Assembly (NCBI GenBank): GCA_016617785.1 | Contig: JADILM010000004.1 | Span: 1,178,001-1,242,000 of the forward strand | Direction of reading: 5' to 3' | DNA: 64,000 nucleotides | Source of the DNA: Sporobolomyces roseus | Taxonomy: Eukaryota; Basidiomycota; Microbotryomycetes; Sporidiobolales; Sporidiobolaceae | Part shown: positions 21,982-34,362 of the stretch, one piece after another | How the letters are laid out: each line of letters opens with the position of its first letter | How positions within the stretch are numbered: the stretch's first letter is position 1 | Notes under the pieces: model-generated | Told to the model about the DNA's origin: nothing | Databases searched by the model: none | What the model saw: only the letters and a program-made list of their open reading frames with translations | Program-made: the position numbers and the translations under genes

Positions 21982-23792
21982 ATGGTCAAAGGTGAGCTAG
22001 CCTCACTGAGTCTCTGTGGGTAGCTCAGGCTGACTCTGCTTTGTGCTGAACAGCTCAAGTTTGTCTCTCCTTTCTCTCGCTCATCTCCCTTTCTTTCGCT
22101 AATCTTTCTATCTCCTTTCAACAGCTCGTCGGCCCCTCAAGCGCTACAGAGATCGAAGACTTCCTCAAGCAACATGTACCGAGTAACAACAGCTCGTCTG
22201 GCAACTACTACGTGAAAGCAACCAAAAAGAGTCCTTTACCTCAAGAAGAGCAAAAGAAGAGCACTTGGAGCGCTTTCGTCGTCGAAGCTGTTCCATTCGA
22301 AGAAGACTTGATACAGAAATGTCAGACCATCAAGGTGAGCCAGTAGTTGAGAAGTAGCAGTGGGAAGCGAGATTCGCATAATCTGACCCGCTCATTGGTA
22401 ACAGGACTACGCTCCTGTTCGAAGCAGCAAGGCTAGTCTTTCTCAGAAACAACGTAAGAACCTTGTCCTCCTCTCGTTGCAGAGGTCGAACTGATGAAAG
22501 GACGAGTTCTGCCATAGTTCGCGAATTGGAGCATGCGAAATTCCATCATCACATCAAAGAGGTCGCTATTAAACACGGTCTCGTCGCCGGGAAATGGATG
22601 GCTTTCTTGAATCGTGAGTCGATATTTCACTGTCGTCGGAGCGAGGGAGCCGTCCGAGGTCTACTCGAGATGTGCTCATCCTGAACTGACTCGATTATTC
22701 TCTCGATACAGCTGACGAGGTGGACGAAGCTTGGGGAAACGTCGTCAAGGGAATTGCTGATCCTAAAGGGAAGCTCGCTCTTCAAGGGGTAAACTATGCG
22801 AAAGTCTCTGCGAAGAGCAAGGATAAATTGTAAGTCCCGCTTCACCCTTCTTTCGTCCTCTATACTCTCCGCTCACTCACTCCTGACGTTATAGCCCTTA
22901 CGTTCTTCACGTCTATCTCAACGATTCCTACGATGATGCAAACGTTGAAACCGTTTTCAAGATTCTCGTCGAGCAAATCGGGTTCATTCCAACAGCTTAC
23001 AAGGTCAGTCTGTAATCCGACTACTCCAAGATCCTCCTATTGAATCGATTTACTTGTTCGCAGACTTCTGCAATGGTGAGCCCTCGGTCAACATTCTGCA
23101 CTTTCACCTGTTTGCTCTGAGCTGAACATTTTCGTTGATCTCACAGGAGGTCCTCGGTATCACCTCTTCTCACGAATCAAAGATCGGCGTCAGCTTGTAC
23201 GGAAAGCTCAGTGAGTCGACTCTTCTGCGAAAGGCCAATTTAATTTGAGCTGACTTTCGGAAGGTTCGGCTCTACAGGTTTCATGAATGATCGTGAGCTC
23301 AAGAAAGCGATCGCAACCTTCCAAACCTCCGGTCCTCCTGCTGCCATCTCACCTCTCGTCGGTCCACCAGCTCAACCCGTCATCGATTGGGATTTCGAAT
23401 TTGTTCCCGACACTACCCAAACTTACCTTTCCGCCGGAGGAGCCGGTATTAGTTCACACGATTTCGCTTACGAAGAGGAAGAGACTCCGGTTCGAATGAC
23501 TCGTGGTCGTGCGAAGAGACAGAAACTCGAGGAGGAAGGAGAAGATGTCAAACCTGTCGTCAGGAATGAAGAAGAACAAGAGGAATCGAAAGTCAAGAAG
23601 GAGGAAGAGGGTCCAGGTTCGATCAAGGTCAAGAAGGAGGAAGAAGATGATGATGTGATCATTGTCAAGAGTGAGGAGGAGCAGAAAGAGCCTGAGTCAG
23701 ATGGAGAAACTTATCAACCTCAAGCAGATGAAGGAGAAGGAGAAACTCCTCGTCGACGTGGGAAGAAGAGGAAGTCGAGGCTCTCGAGGTGA
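21982..23792 (+). CDS. DUF1917 / eIF4E-fold-like protein with acidic, SUMO-motif-rich tail
   Basis: Ten exons give 395 residues. Exon 1 is ATGGTCAAAG (21982-21991), then a 5-base micro-exon (22054-22058) and exons beginning 22125, 22405, 22518, 22712, 22895, 23064, 23147 and 23278. The folded part contains W-rich and HHHIKEVAIKHGLVAGKWM segments and PYVLHVYLNDSYDD. I associate this pattern with the DUF1917/BLES03 group, which has an eIF4E-like fold. That link is from memory and moderate. The C-terminal 110 residues are acidic and repeat VKKEEE-type units (four matches to the psi-K-x-E SUMO site) and end in a basic RRRGKKRKSRLSR, a likely nuclear signal. If the micro-exon is wrong, only the first four or five residues change. 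It converges with the gene at 23985. Confidence 0.65.
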
Positions 23793-23984
23793 AGAGGAAG
23801 GGAGGAAGGAAAGACTAGCTTGAACACAGACAGTGAAGAACGAAAAGAATGCTTTTCTAGATTTCGAGATACTTGAAACAACAGATGTATGTAGCTTGAA
23901 TACGACAAGATCAGATGAATAGAGACTAAGAGTGTAAGAAGTGAGTTGTACAGTCGAGGGATCAGAGGGATACAATGGGAGACT

Positions 23985-26900
23985 CTAAACTACGACGACA
24001 TCACTCGTTTTCCCTAATCTCGAAGTTGCGATTCCCTTGAACCTCGCTTTCTCTTCCGCCTCGAACTTGCTCAATAGATCCGCCAGCTTGTCTGCACCAT
24101 CAGGAGTTGAGCTGACGCTGATTTGACCTGAAGAGACGCTAGGAATTCCGACGCTGGGAGGGGTGACTCTGAATTCGGGATTGGCGAAAGTTGCCGCGGT
24201 GAAAGAGGATGGGGTAGTAGGAATCGGAGGGAAGGTGCTGTAAGAACTGCTGGAATGACTGTGAGAACGAGTGTGGGATTCGGAAGAAGGACGAGTCGAA
24301 GAATCGGAGGAAGGTTTCGAAGCAGGAGAGAAGAGGATCTGATGTTGCTGTTCTGGTCCAGATTCGTTTGGTCGGTTGAGACGGGCGACATCTCGAGATG
24401 AGATACCAGATCCTCGTAGTCCGAGGGCGGCAGCGTTGTAAGAGGGTTGTCCGCCAAAGAACGCTCCAATTCGCTTTCCAAACTTGCTCTTTGTCTTCAT
24501 AGGAGGAATCGCTTTCGAAGGTGCCGTATAAGAGACAGGTGCGGAAGAAGCGGTAGATCGAGAGCCTTGGGAGAAAGTGGGAGAAGCGGATCGTTGTATC
24601 AGGTTCATCGTTGGGTGTTGATGAATCGAGAGGGAGGGAGAGGGGGAGACGACGGGCTGAGCAGAGGTAGAGGCGAGTGGTGGAGCTTGCGCAGTGATTG
24701 GTTTGCCGACCTGGTCAATATTCGAAATATTGTTAGCGAAGCTCCGCGACGAAATAAAGTTGAAAGGGGGAGGATGGACGGTTCGAAGGTGAACCTTGAA
24801 GCTGGGCAAGAAGGGGAAGGAAGATGCTCACCTCATCAGGTTCTTCAATTTCTCCGATATCACTCAAAGGTCGAGGAGGAGATTCAACGACGGTGGTCGA
24901 AGCGAGAGTTCCCATCACCCACAAGCTCGTCTGCTCTTTCGATGTGTCGAGCTTCGGATCCGTCGAGGACGCTACCATCGGTCCTCCTCCATCCATCGAT
25001 TGACGACTCAGCTCTTCAGAAGCATCCTCATAGTGACTTTGGTCGGAAACTGTCGAGGTGAGGCTGACTCGATGAGATTGTTTGAGAGGAGTAGTCGTGG
25101 CAGGGTGATAAGAGTAGGAGAAGGTAGGAGTGACGGGAGAAGCTGCTGAAGAAGCGCTTGACAGAACAACTTCGACTTGATCTTGATCAGCGAGAGAATC
25201 GGATTGGTAGGAGTTCGAGTTTGGTAGCGAATAAGCGTGAGAAGGAACGTCAGGGAAGGAAGGTAATGTCGAAATGTCGCTACTAGCTGAAGTCGAAGGC
25301 GTCAAACCAGTCGATTCAGCGTCCTCATCGCCGCTGTAGACAGAGGCAGGTCGACTCGGTCCTTCAGACATCAAAGTTGGTCCTAAACTCCTCTTGACTG
25401 TATCCCTCGCAAGTAACTCCCTCTGGAACGAGTCCAACTCCTCATCTGCTCCCTTCGTAGCAATCGAGTCTGAAGTTTTCGTCCTCATCAATTCGTTGTA
25501 AACGTTCTTTCGTTTTCGCTCCTTCTCCCGCTCCTTCACCTTCGAATCTTGCGCTTCACCTTCCTCATCACTGGCAGTCCTCCTCTGTGCCGCCATCATT
25601 CGATCGAGTTCATCTCCATTCTGAACTATTTCCTCACTCTTGTCCCAAGGTGTTCCCGAAACTCGTCTAGGTGCGATTCCTGATCGAACGAGTCCGTTCG
25701 GTGCGAGCTGAGCTCCGAGAGCCGGGAACACAGGCTGTTCGACTGAATGAGCAGAGATGGTCGAAAGAGTCGAGGCGAAAGAAGTGGATGGAGGGAGAGT
25801 GGAATTCGGTGAAGGAGGAGGACGAGGTGCGTATCGAGAACGGCCATGAGCGCGAGGAGGAGATGATGGAATCGGGGGAGATGAAGGAACGGGAGGTCCG
25901 GGGAAGAAGGAACCTTGTTGCGTTCGAGCAGAGGAAGGGGCGGACGGGAACGGCATTCGAGAAGAACTTGAGCTTGCTGGAGATGCCGGTCCTCCTCCTC
26001 CATTGTAAGGATTCTGCCTAGGTCGAGATGGGAAGATGGAAGAGATGATAGAGAGAGGAGGGGAAGGTTGAGAAGAGGTAGTACTCCTTGGCGATTTCGG
26101 AGGAGAAGGAAAATAGAGTTGAGTCGGATCACGTTGTGCGAGGATGTCACCGACTATCGTCGTAGGTCCCATTGGTCTTCGAGCTGAACGAGCGGAGCGT
26201 CCAGTGGGGACGATTCTTGATTCGCCTGAATGTACGCTCATTTCCGTCGAGTGAATGCTCGCATCGTCGACGATAATCGAAGGTGCTGTAGGCGCTCTTC
26301 GACGAGTAGATCGAGAGCTCGGAGATACGAAATGAGGAGAAGTGGGAATGGGGTCATCCAGGACGAGTTGCAGAGAGCTTTGACTAGCTTTCGAATTCGT
26401 TGAACGAGCATAACCTCCGATACCGTGATGAGAACTCGAGAGACTGGGAGGTCGTTCGATCGAAGCGATACTCGGCGTTTTCCTGATCGGGTTGAAGAAT
26501 GAAGTAGTGGTAGGGGAAGGAGCGGACTTGTGCTGAGGAGTAGGAGGTGCAGGAGGTAGAGAAGGCGGGAGAGTATCTGGAAATACGATGTGATCGTCTT
26601 CAAGCTGAATGATGGTGCTGACTGGTCGAGGTCTGGATCTCCGTTCTCGAGGGGCAACCTCCCGAACTGCTCCATCGAATCGAACGCGATTCGCAGGGGA
26701 GCTTGGGATAGATGATGCTTCTTCGCCCTCCATTCTTGGAGTTCGTCCCGGATCTTGACTGAGCAAGCTCGCTTCACTCTGCTGCCGAGATCGTTGACGA
26801 GAGCGCGAGGGGAAAGGTGCAGAAGTTTGGTGAGGGGAGGGAGCAGCAGAACCGAGGGAAGAGGTATAAGTTGTCGATTGCCTTCGACCCGATCTCGCAG

Positions 26901-27552
26901 CGAAAGCCGCTTCATCTGTTGAAACACTACAGTCAGCTCATGTCAGTGTAAGAGTGAAGTGAGCGTGTCGCTTACCAACGATAACCTGATAATCGGTTCC
27001 AGACATTCCGACGTCGAATCCTAACCCTTCTCTCCCGTAGACCATTGGCATTCTCGAGTGCTGCTCAGCGGGTTCCCCGTCGTGTCCTTCGAAATTGAAC
27101 TCTCCATTCCTTCGTTTCGCCGGGCTTCCAGGCAAACTTCTCGTAACTCCATCTCGGCCATTGATAATTGAAGAAGTTGCAGACAACTGTCTTGATCTCC
27201 TCCTCATTCTCGCTTCTTCCCTCTTCTTCTTCTCCATCAAATAAGCAAGTCTATCCTCATCCCTCGACCTTTGCTCTTCCCGATCCTCATCGCCTGAATT
27301 TGAAGCCTCACTTCCGTAGAAATGAGGTAGGGCGGAAGGATGAGAAGCGAGCATCTGTTGTTGTTGAGATTTGGACGATACTGAGTTGATAGAACCTTTC
27401 CTTGACGATGGGTACGAGGGTAGAGGGGAGGAATTTGACTGTTCCAGGTCGATAGGAGGGGCGAGCGAAAGTTGATCAGGTTGACGAATTTTGGGTGCAG
27501 AGTTACGCCGTATAGTCTCCTGAGCGGTAGAGGAAGACCCTGGATCCGTCAT
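23985..27552 (-). CDS. Large Ser/Pro-rich, mostly disordered protein
   Basis: Three exons (26976-27552, 24832-26915, 23985-24710) join to 1128 residues. Long Ser/Pro/Thr runs dominate, with many SP, TP and RxxS sites and poly-Gln (residues 65-68). Short blocks that look more constrained are DEDRLAYLMEKKKREEARMR (helical, charged), DYQVIVGDEAAFAARSGRRQ at the first splice, the RNVYNELMRTKTSD-like region near 25500, KSKFGKRIGAFFGGQPSYNA, and the last 40 residues DKLADLLSKFEAEEKARFKG, a predicted helix. No catalytic or membrane motif was seen. It might be a cytoskeletal or signalling scaffold, but no family was recognised. It shares a head-to-head promoter region with the formin-like gene to the right. 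Confidence 0.75.
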
Positions 27553-28155
27553 GCTTGCTGAAAGGTGGACTCCTCTTGAAGAAATGAGCGAAGTGAGGAA
27601 TTTAGTTCTCGACGGTGACCTAAGTGATCGATTCGACTGTTTGTTCCTCCCTGAGCTCTAGCGCAGTCGCGCTTCGTCCTTGCTTGATCTGATTGAAAGG
27701 AGTGTGATGGAACAAAGAGGAACAAGAAGAGAGAGAAGGAGATTGACGATCCAGATTCTTCCAAAACTCCGAAATTCGAAAAATGTTTAGATTTGTTTCT
27801 AGAGCACACTCAAGGATCGGCAAAGTCTCTCATGAATTAAATACAAAAGACCAGTGTAATCTGAAATTGCGAAATAGGTGTTGGAAATTTTTGGGAAATT
27901 TGGAAGAAAGCGAAGCGAAGCGGGAGTTGATTAAGTTCACCTTCCAACTTACACCGACGAGCTCATTGACACGTGTAGAGTAGTGCAGAAAGATTGTACA
28001 ACCCTTTCTCGACCTTGAACTCAGCCTATCTCGCCTCGTCGCCCCGGAAGCCCATCACTCAACATCAACAACGGTCCTCCTCTTCCTCCTCACCTCCCCA
28101 TCGCACTATACGATAGCATACAAGATACACAAAGTACAAGAGTGAACTCGGAGTA
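27553..28155. promoter_or_regulatory. Shared intergenic region between divergent genes
   Basis: This 600-base stretch separates two genes transcribed away from each other, so both promoters should be here. It contains TTGCGAA at 27867-27873, the motif seen upstream of several other genes in this window. No TATA box near either start was convincing. Confidence 0.45.
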
Positions 28156-31100
28156 ATGGCGACTTCATCTAGTCAACCCTCTTCACCTACGAAACGTATC
28201 CTCCGTTCAATTGTTACTGGAGTTCAGTCAACAGATCCCGACACTCACGCACAGAGATGGAACAAGGCAGGTGCAACAGAGAAAGGAGTGAAAGCTAGTA
28301 CGGGACAGTCAACGGGAGGTGGAGCGAGGGTGCGAGGGTTAGTCGATGAATACGAGAGATCCTTCTCTTCAAAGCCTTACTCTGCCATGCCTCAAGCTTC
28401 AAACTCGCCTATCAGAACCAATTTCACTTCCACTCCTACCTCTGTCGGTCGAACCCTCCCTGTCCTCGCGACGACTCAAATCTCCCTTCCTTCGCCGACT
28501 TCCTCTTCTCACTCTTCCACCGACAGCCGAAGCCCTACGACCGTACCCGCCTCGTTCTTCCAAATGCAACAAGCACGTCGAACTCCTCCCGCTTCACCGA
28601 ATGGCGCAAAATTCCTTCCTTCTCCTGTTTCTCGCGAAGGAAAAGAGAATCAACCTCGTCCGACTTTCCAACCCTCACCTCGTTTACAACCCACTTCCTT
28701 ACCCCATCAACGCCCTCTCACACCCTCGAAACAGTCTGGATCATCGAACGGGACTGTCAGCGGCGGTAGCGATGTCTCGCAAGCGACTTCGGCGATGACT
28801 GGCCTGACGCTGGAGACGATGGCGACAAGATCGAGCAATTCGACGCATGCAAACACGAATTCGGCAGAATCATCCGAAGAAGCCTCACTCCGAACGGCGT
28901 CCAAGATTCAAGTTCAGGAACAGGCGACTCCGAGAAAGATTTCCGTTTCACAGATCGCTACTCCTCCCATTCGAACTGCTACCGTTCCCTTTCCTCCTCA
29001 AATCGTTCAGACCGCGCCTACACCTCGCCGCCAAGTAGCACCTTCATCGATCCCTCTTCACGCCGGCGAACGATACACCCGCCCCTCACCAATCGAACAG
29101 CTTCCTCCTTCGCCTCCCCTCCCTCCTCGCAGCCCCTGCGGATCCTCCTTCGTCGAAGCTCTCCCCGCTTCTTACCCTTCGAGATCTCCTACTACCTCTC
29201 CCCTCCCTTCACCTAACGCTCAGATCCAAACCGACTACAAACCTCTTCCCCTCGTCAATCCCTCTCGTTCACCCTCTCCGAATCTCTACGACTCTCAACC
29301 AGCTTCTCGCCCCAAGCCGAGAGCAAGAGCTTCTACGTTAGGATCCGGGATTAAGCCTTCTTTCGCATCGGATCAAATCAGGGTCGAGAGCGCAGAGGAG
29401 AAACGTAAACGAGTCGAAGGAGAATTCGAGCGATTGTTGGTGAGTCTGCAATCCTTCTTCAGTCATTTGACGAGCATTCACTGAAGTAGTCGTGGCTCAC
29501 AGGACACGATGGAATTGCCTGATCGTACCGTACGAACCAAAATGCTAGGTCTCGCGTTCCCTCTCAAAGAAGAAATGCTTCGATCCGCCTCAAACCCTAA
29601 CTCTTCCTCCACCTCTTCCTCGACAACTCGACCTCATCATCAACGTGGTCGCTCCTTCAATTTCTCCGAACTCCCTCCTTCAGCAACAACGACCGCCTCA
29701 AACTCGACCAAGAAAGAATCGAGTGGATTCAAGTCGACTTTCTTACGCAAAACTAAATCGAACCAATCTCTTCGCAACTCGACGAACACGACTACTTCGG
29801 ACGCTTCGAAATCGTCGCACTCTCGCGCTCCTTCGGCAACTTCGATCTTGTTCCGCAGCTTTGGGAAATCTGGAGGAGGAGCGGTTCAGGCTGAAGTCGG
29901 GAGGAATGAGGGAGAAGAGGCGGAATGGTGGGCTCAGAGGTTGAGGTCGATGAGTTGCTCAGAGTTGGACGTCAAGGAATTGGGGAGGTTGAGAGGTAGA
30001 TTGAGAAACGAGACTCCTGCGTAAGCTCTCTCATTGCCTTCCCGCGTATCAGTTGCATCATACTGAAGTAGTGTGGTGTCTTACAGATGGGTTGACGAGT
30101 TCATCAAGGCTGGCGGGTATCGAGGGATGCTTGAGAGACTCAAGGAATTGCTCGAGATGGAATGGCGGTAAGTTAACGCCCTCTCTGTCTCCTCTTCCAC
30201 TCCACGAGCTCATCCGGAACTATACGATACAGCGAGGAACAACACGACGATCAAGTTCTGCATGAGTTACTTCGAGCTTTCAAGGCTTTGACCCTCACTG
30301 CTGTACGTCTCATTCCACTCTTGAGCTTCGTCGCTGGCGCTCATCCTCATCGTCTCTACAGTGTGGTAAGCGAGCTCTCGCTTCGTACTCGCCTACTCCT
30401 TTCCTACCGATCGCCTCTCTCCTCTTCTCCGAAAAGCGACCTGGAGATTTATCTTGTCGTCAAATTCTCGTCGATCTCCTCACCTCGATCTTTGACATCT
30501 GTCCGATCGATGCCGACACCCTTCCAAAATCAGCGTGGGCTTCACCTGAAGTCTCGCTCGAAGCATCCCTTCCCTCTCCTCCCACTTCTTCTTTCGCTTC
30601 ACCTCCCTTCACCTCGAGCGCAGTCGCTGGTTCCGAGGTACGACGCTATCAACGCAAGATCAAGTCGAGTGATTCGGATTCGGATTCGATTGAGAGAGAA
30701 GAAGTTTTGACACCGGGAAGGATTCAGGCTACTCATCGGTTCGTCGTTAGTTTGATGGAGGGTCCTCCGGATGAAAAGGAGGAGGCCAAAGTCGACTTTA
30801 TCAAACAATCTCATCGTCCGAGAGTATTCAAGGCGTGGGTTACCGAGATTGCGGATTGCGTCAGAGACTACTTCTGGTGAATCTTTTACTCTCTTCCCCT
30901 TTTCACAAGATCGGGGTAGCTGAAACTTTGAGATCCCAATAGGATCTTCTGTCACTCTCAAAACCTCTATTGGACCTTCGAGCAGCTCGACGTAGAAGCG
31001 ATCGAGACTCCCAAAGTTCCGAGTGGAATGACAGGTGGAGTCGAATACGAAGCCATGGCTTATGCTGTATGTTCTTGTTCCCCTCCCGCTCTCTACTTCA

Positions 31101-31518
31101 TCAGCTGACTTGAAATTCCCTGCAGACTGCTCACTTCCGATTGATCAACGCGATTGCCCAGACTTGCCCTACAGTCGAAGCTGCTTTCGCTTTCCATGAT
31201 CGATTGTTTCAATCTGGTTTCGAACGAGTTCTCTTCGTACGTTCCATCTTTCACATGTCGAATCTGATCTCACAACTGACGTGAACATCCCTGCAGACGC
31301 TCCGTCGCGCCTCTCTCGTGTACTATCAATCCCTCCACCTCGAAATGAGTCGTTACATCTCCCTCGCTCGTTCTGCACGCTTCAACCTAGGGCCTCGAAT
31401 CCTCAGTTGCCTCGACCGTCGTTTCCTTCGTCAAGAAGAACTCATGGTCGTTCAAATGATGGAACAACGAGAACATCAAACTAGGAATGGAGCTCCTCAG
31501 ATCGGAGCGGTATTCTAA
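28156..31518 (+). CDS. GBD/FH3 (formin N-terminal-like) protein lacking FH1/FH2
   Basis: Eight exons (28156-29439, 29503-30020, 30087-30167, 30233-30302, 30362-30876, 30943-31066, 31126-31236, 31297-31518) give 974 residues. The first 430 residues are Ser/Pro-rich and disordered. From about residue 430 the fold resembles the GTPase-binding/FH3 armadillo region of diaphanous formins: LLDTMELPDRTVRTKMLGLA, then WVDEFIKAGGYRGMLERLKE, HELLRAFKALTLT, CGKRALASYSPTPFLPIASL, ILVDLLTSIFDICP and the closing AHFRLINAIAQTCPTVEAAF. The protein stops after this region (QIGAVF), so the proline-rich FH1 and actin-nucleating FH2 domains are absent. It is likely a Rho-GTPase-binding regulator at the cortex; that role is inference. 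The whole model splices in one frame. Confidence 0.75.
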
Positions 31519-32044
31519 GCGCAAACATATCCCTTTTACTGCAGCTGGACACCTCTCTTCTCTCTTTGTATAGACCTCTTTCGATACCCTTCACTTTGTG
31601 TGCTTTCGTCTTTCGCTTTCAAGGGTATCGCAATTTAGTTTTTGGATCGAGTTGCGAAACTTCGAAAATGGCCTCGTTCTTGTTGCTAATGCGTTTCTTC
31701 TCGCTCCTCGCTCGAGTCATATCAACTACAGCAATACTGGCATTCTGCAGAGCCCATTAGGCGTCGAAAGAGCGAGGTCAAATTTACTCTCCCTCACGAA
31801 CGTGCGAAACTGAAATTCTCCCTCAACAATCTCCTTCGTCTTCTTCAACCTAGCTCGACCAACTCAAGACTTGACCAGTAAGCTCGTATACTTCTAGAAA
31901 AGCTATCTAGTAGGATAAAGTGAGGTACAGGAGGTTAGAAAGGTCAAGAGATCAAGAGGAGGTAATCGATCATCTTGGAGGGTTGAGTCCGGGTCTGCGC
32001 GAGCTCGAGGGATGCGAAACAGTACAGGATCATAGCTATAGCGT
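31519..32044. other. Intergenic region; no gene seen
   Basis: About 520 bases, pyrimidine-rich, with TTGCGAAA at 31652-31659. Only short frames occur, without family resemblance. Confidence 0.5.
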
Positions 32045-32918
32045 ATGGGTAGCCTAAGGGCAGCTTCAGGACCACCCGTGATCAGTACTCGCTCAATTCG
32101 ACCCCACCAGAAAGCTGATCTCTCCTTTCGTCTCCCTACGAACAGCTTCACACAAATGTCGACCGAATTCACAAGACACCTACACAGGAGACTCGTACAC
32201 CGCTTCCCCGCTCTCTTCGCAGATCTCGACGATGTCAGTCTGCTTCCTCTCTCGTTTCTCGTTCCCGGTCTCCTCTGACTGAACCCTGGATACAATCGCA
32301 GGTCAATTCGGGAACGCTCAGTGTGAGCTATGGAGCAACTGATGGAGCACCTAAACCTCTGAATCATGGAATGCAGACCTTGGGAGCAGATCCCACGAAA
32401 ATCGAACCCAAAGTACGATCACTTCCTCTCCCCTTCCCTCCTCCACCATTCGTGGCAGCTGAAAATTACGCTCCTCACGTAGGTATGGCTCGCATCTGAA
32501 CGTACCCTCCTCTCCTGGTTCCGCGTCTCGCTTCTCCTCTCCTCCTTCGCACTCGCCCTGTTCAATTCCGCTTCAGATCAAGATACTTCGAGTCGAGTAA
32601 TGGGTTTCTTGTACGCTGTTATCGCGGTTGGAATGTTGGGGTACTCGTGGACTATGCATAGGATTAGGAGGTGGAAAATCATCATGAGGTACCCAGGTCA
32701 TCACGGTACGCTTTCCTCTCTTCTGTCAGCTATCACTTCGACGACTGAGCTGACCGGTTTGAATTCGTGCAGATGAACCGTATGGACCAGTCATAGTTTG
32801 CGCATTGATCTTTGCAGCAGTACTGACCAATTTCATCTTGCGAGTCAAACACCGGTTCGTTCTGAACCCTTCCTCAGATCTCTCTTACTCATCGAAGAAA
32901 CTGAGTCGGCGCTGTTGA
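32045..32918 (+). CDS. VTC1: Vacuolar transporter chaperone 1-like membrane protein (DUF202)
   Basis: Four exons; the alternative in-frame starts are ATG 32045 and ATG 32156 (185 residues from the second). The core is IEPKVWLASERTLLSWFRVS, the DUF202/VTC signature, followed by three transmembrane helices: LLLSSFALALFN, VMGFLYAVIAVGMLGYSW and PVIVCALIFAAVLTNFIL. Vtc1 is the small membrane subunit of the vacuolar polyphosphate polymerase complex. The N-terminal 60-100 residues are longer than in ascomycete Vtc1. The C-terminus is unsettled. Read straight, the frame stops at TGA 32916-32918. Removing the 23 bases at about 32854-32876, which look like a mini-intron (gttcgt..ctcag), opens a frame to TAA 33020-33022. 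Introns that short are not otherwise seen here. Confidence 0.78.
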
Positions 32919-33272
32919 ACAGAGAGGAATTGAGGGATACGCCGAGTCCCAAGAACCCTTGGATCACTACGATGACTCTCGTCAAATCTGTTTTCGTAGA
33001 TCAAGCTACTCCTCCTCTCTAATCACTTCTTTCAGTTCCAATCTAGATTATCATACCCCCTTTCAGCTTCTCGTTTGGAGTAGCTGTGCCGAGCAATGTC
33101 TTCGTTTGTCCGTTTCGATCGCTCATTCCGTATCTGCGAAACGAGAGAGATTCTTCGCCCAGGCAAGCGCAACTTTCGAGCTCTCGTTCTCCTGTCTTCA
33201 CCATACCCTCTCACTCCCCGTTCATCGTCTAAATCAAGTGGTTTACAACATGAAAAATCGTTAAATGTCGTT

Positions 33273-34362
33273 TTATCCCTTGATCATTTCTTGTAATTCA
33301 CCACTCTCTTGCATCTCTTTAATCACGTCCAATCCACCACAGAACTCACCCTTGATGATTAATTGAGGGAAAGTTGGCCATTCGTTCAACTCTTTCAATT
33401 CTGCCATATCACGAGATTTAGAAGAGTTTAGTTTGGGGGGTTTGAGCAAGAGAAGAGGGAGAGGGTAGCGTACTTTGTCGAACACCTTCATCGGCGAGAA
33501 TGTCGAATGTTGTGTATTCGATTGATTCGTCGTTCAGGATTCCAACGATTTTCTGAGAGAACCCACATCTGTAACGTATCCGATCGCCAGGGGAGATCAA
33601 CAAGCATTCTTCCAGCATATGACTTTATCAGTGAATCGTTGTACGTACCTCGGTGTATCCCTATCACCCTTCATGAACAAGACTACATCACTCTGATTCA
33701 TCAACTCGTTACACCTCTTCATCAATTCCTCCTCACTCTCTTCGCTGTCATCATACGCCTCTCCTCCACCTCCGACAGTTCCCTGTGCATCTACTGATCC
33801 CGATGCTTGTTCTGATCCTGGTTGATAGACTGTCTTTGCTGCTGAGGGTTGTTGGGAAGAGGTTGAGAGTGCAGAAGGTTTCGAAGCGTGGGATTTGATT
33901 GCTGAGGATAGAACAGATGGTTGTGCTCCTGATAATCGAGTGAGAAGAGTGTGTCCCTAAATAACGATACGAGGAGGTTAGCTGAGAGTTGAGAGAGAGG
34001 GTAGAAAAGAAGGGGAGATGAAAAGTACGAACTCTGAGGAGGATGAAATAAGGTACTGCGTCTACTTCGAATGATTCAGAGATATCTGGTAATGCTTCAG
34101 CTTCGATCTAATTGTGTTGTCGAATGAACCAAGATCAGATTAGCGATCAATTTACTCATCTCTCGTTTAAAGCCAAGTGGTGACTTACAGAGAGGAACAA
34201 GACTGATTCCCATCTCTTTGCTAGTTCTTCCGTGACTCCATCCATCGTCTTACAAGGTTCTGCCCAATCTGCTCTGAAATATAAAACTGAAACTCGGGAT
34301 AAATCCGCAGAGAGTTCAGATTGGAAATGCTCTGGGGAAGTAATCTTGATGTAATTCGACAT
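33273..34362 (-). CDS. Monothiol glutaredoxin Grx3/Grx4 type (thioredoxin-glutaredoxin fusion)
   Basis: Five exons (34189-34362, 34033-34107, 33649-33956, 33474-33568, 33273-33400) give 259 residues. The N-terminal thioredoxin-like domain has [18 protein letters not shown], where the WAEPC motif replaces the redox CGPC, and [21 protein letters not shown] linker rich in Ser, Gly and Glu follows, with [20 protein letters not shown]. The glutaredoxin domain carries [13 protein letters not shown] and the monothiol active site CGFS, with its Cys codon formed at a splice junction. It ends with [19 protein letters not shown] (cis-Pro and glutathione-binding residues). These cytosolic/nuclear proteins carry [2Fe-2S] clusters and report iron status to transcription factors. 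The gene lies next to two glutathione S-transferases on the other strand, possibly by chance. Confidence 0.92.
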
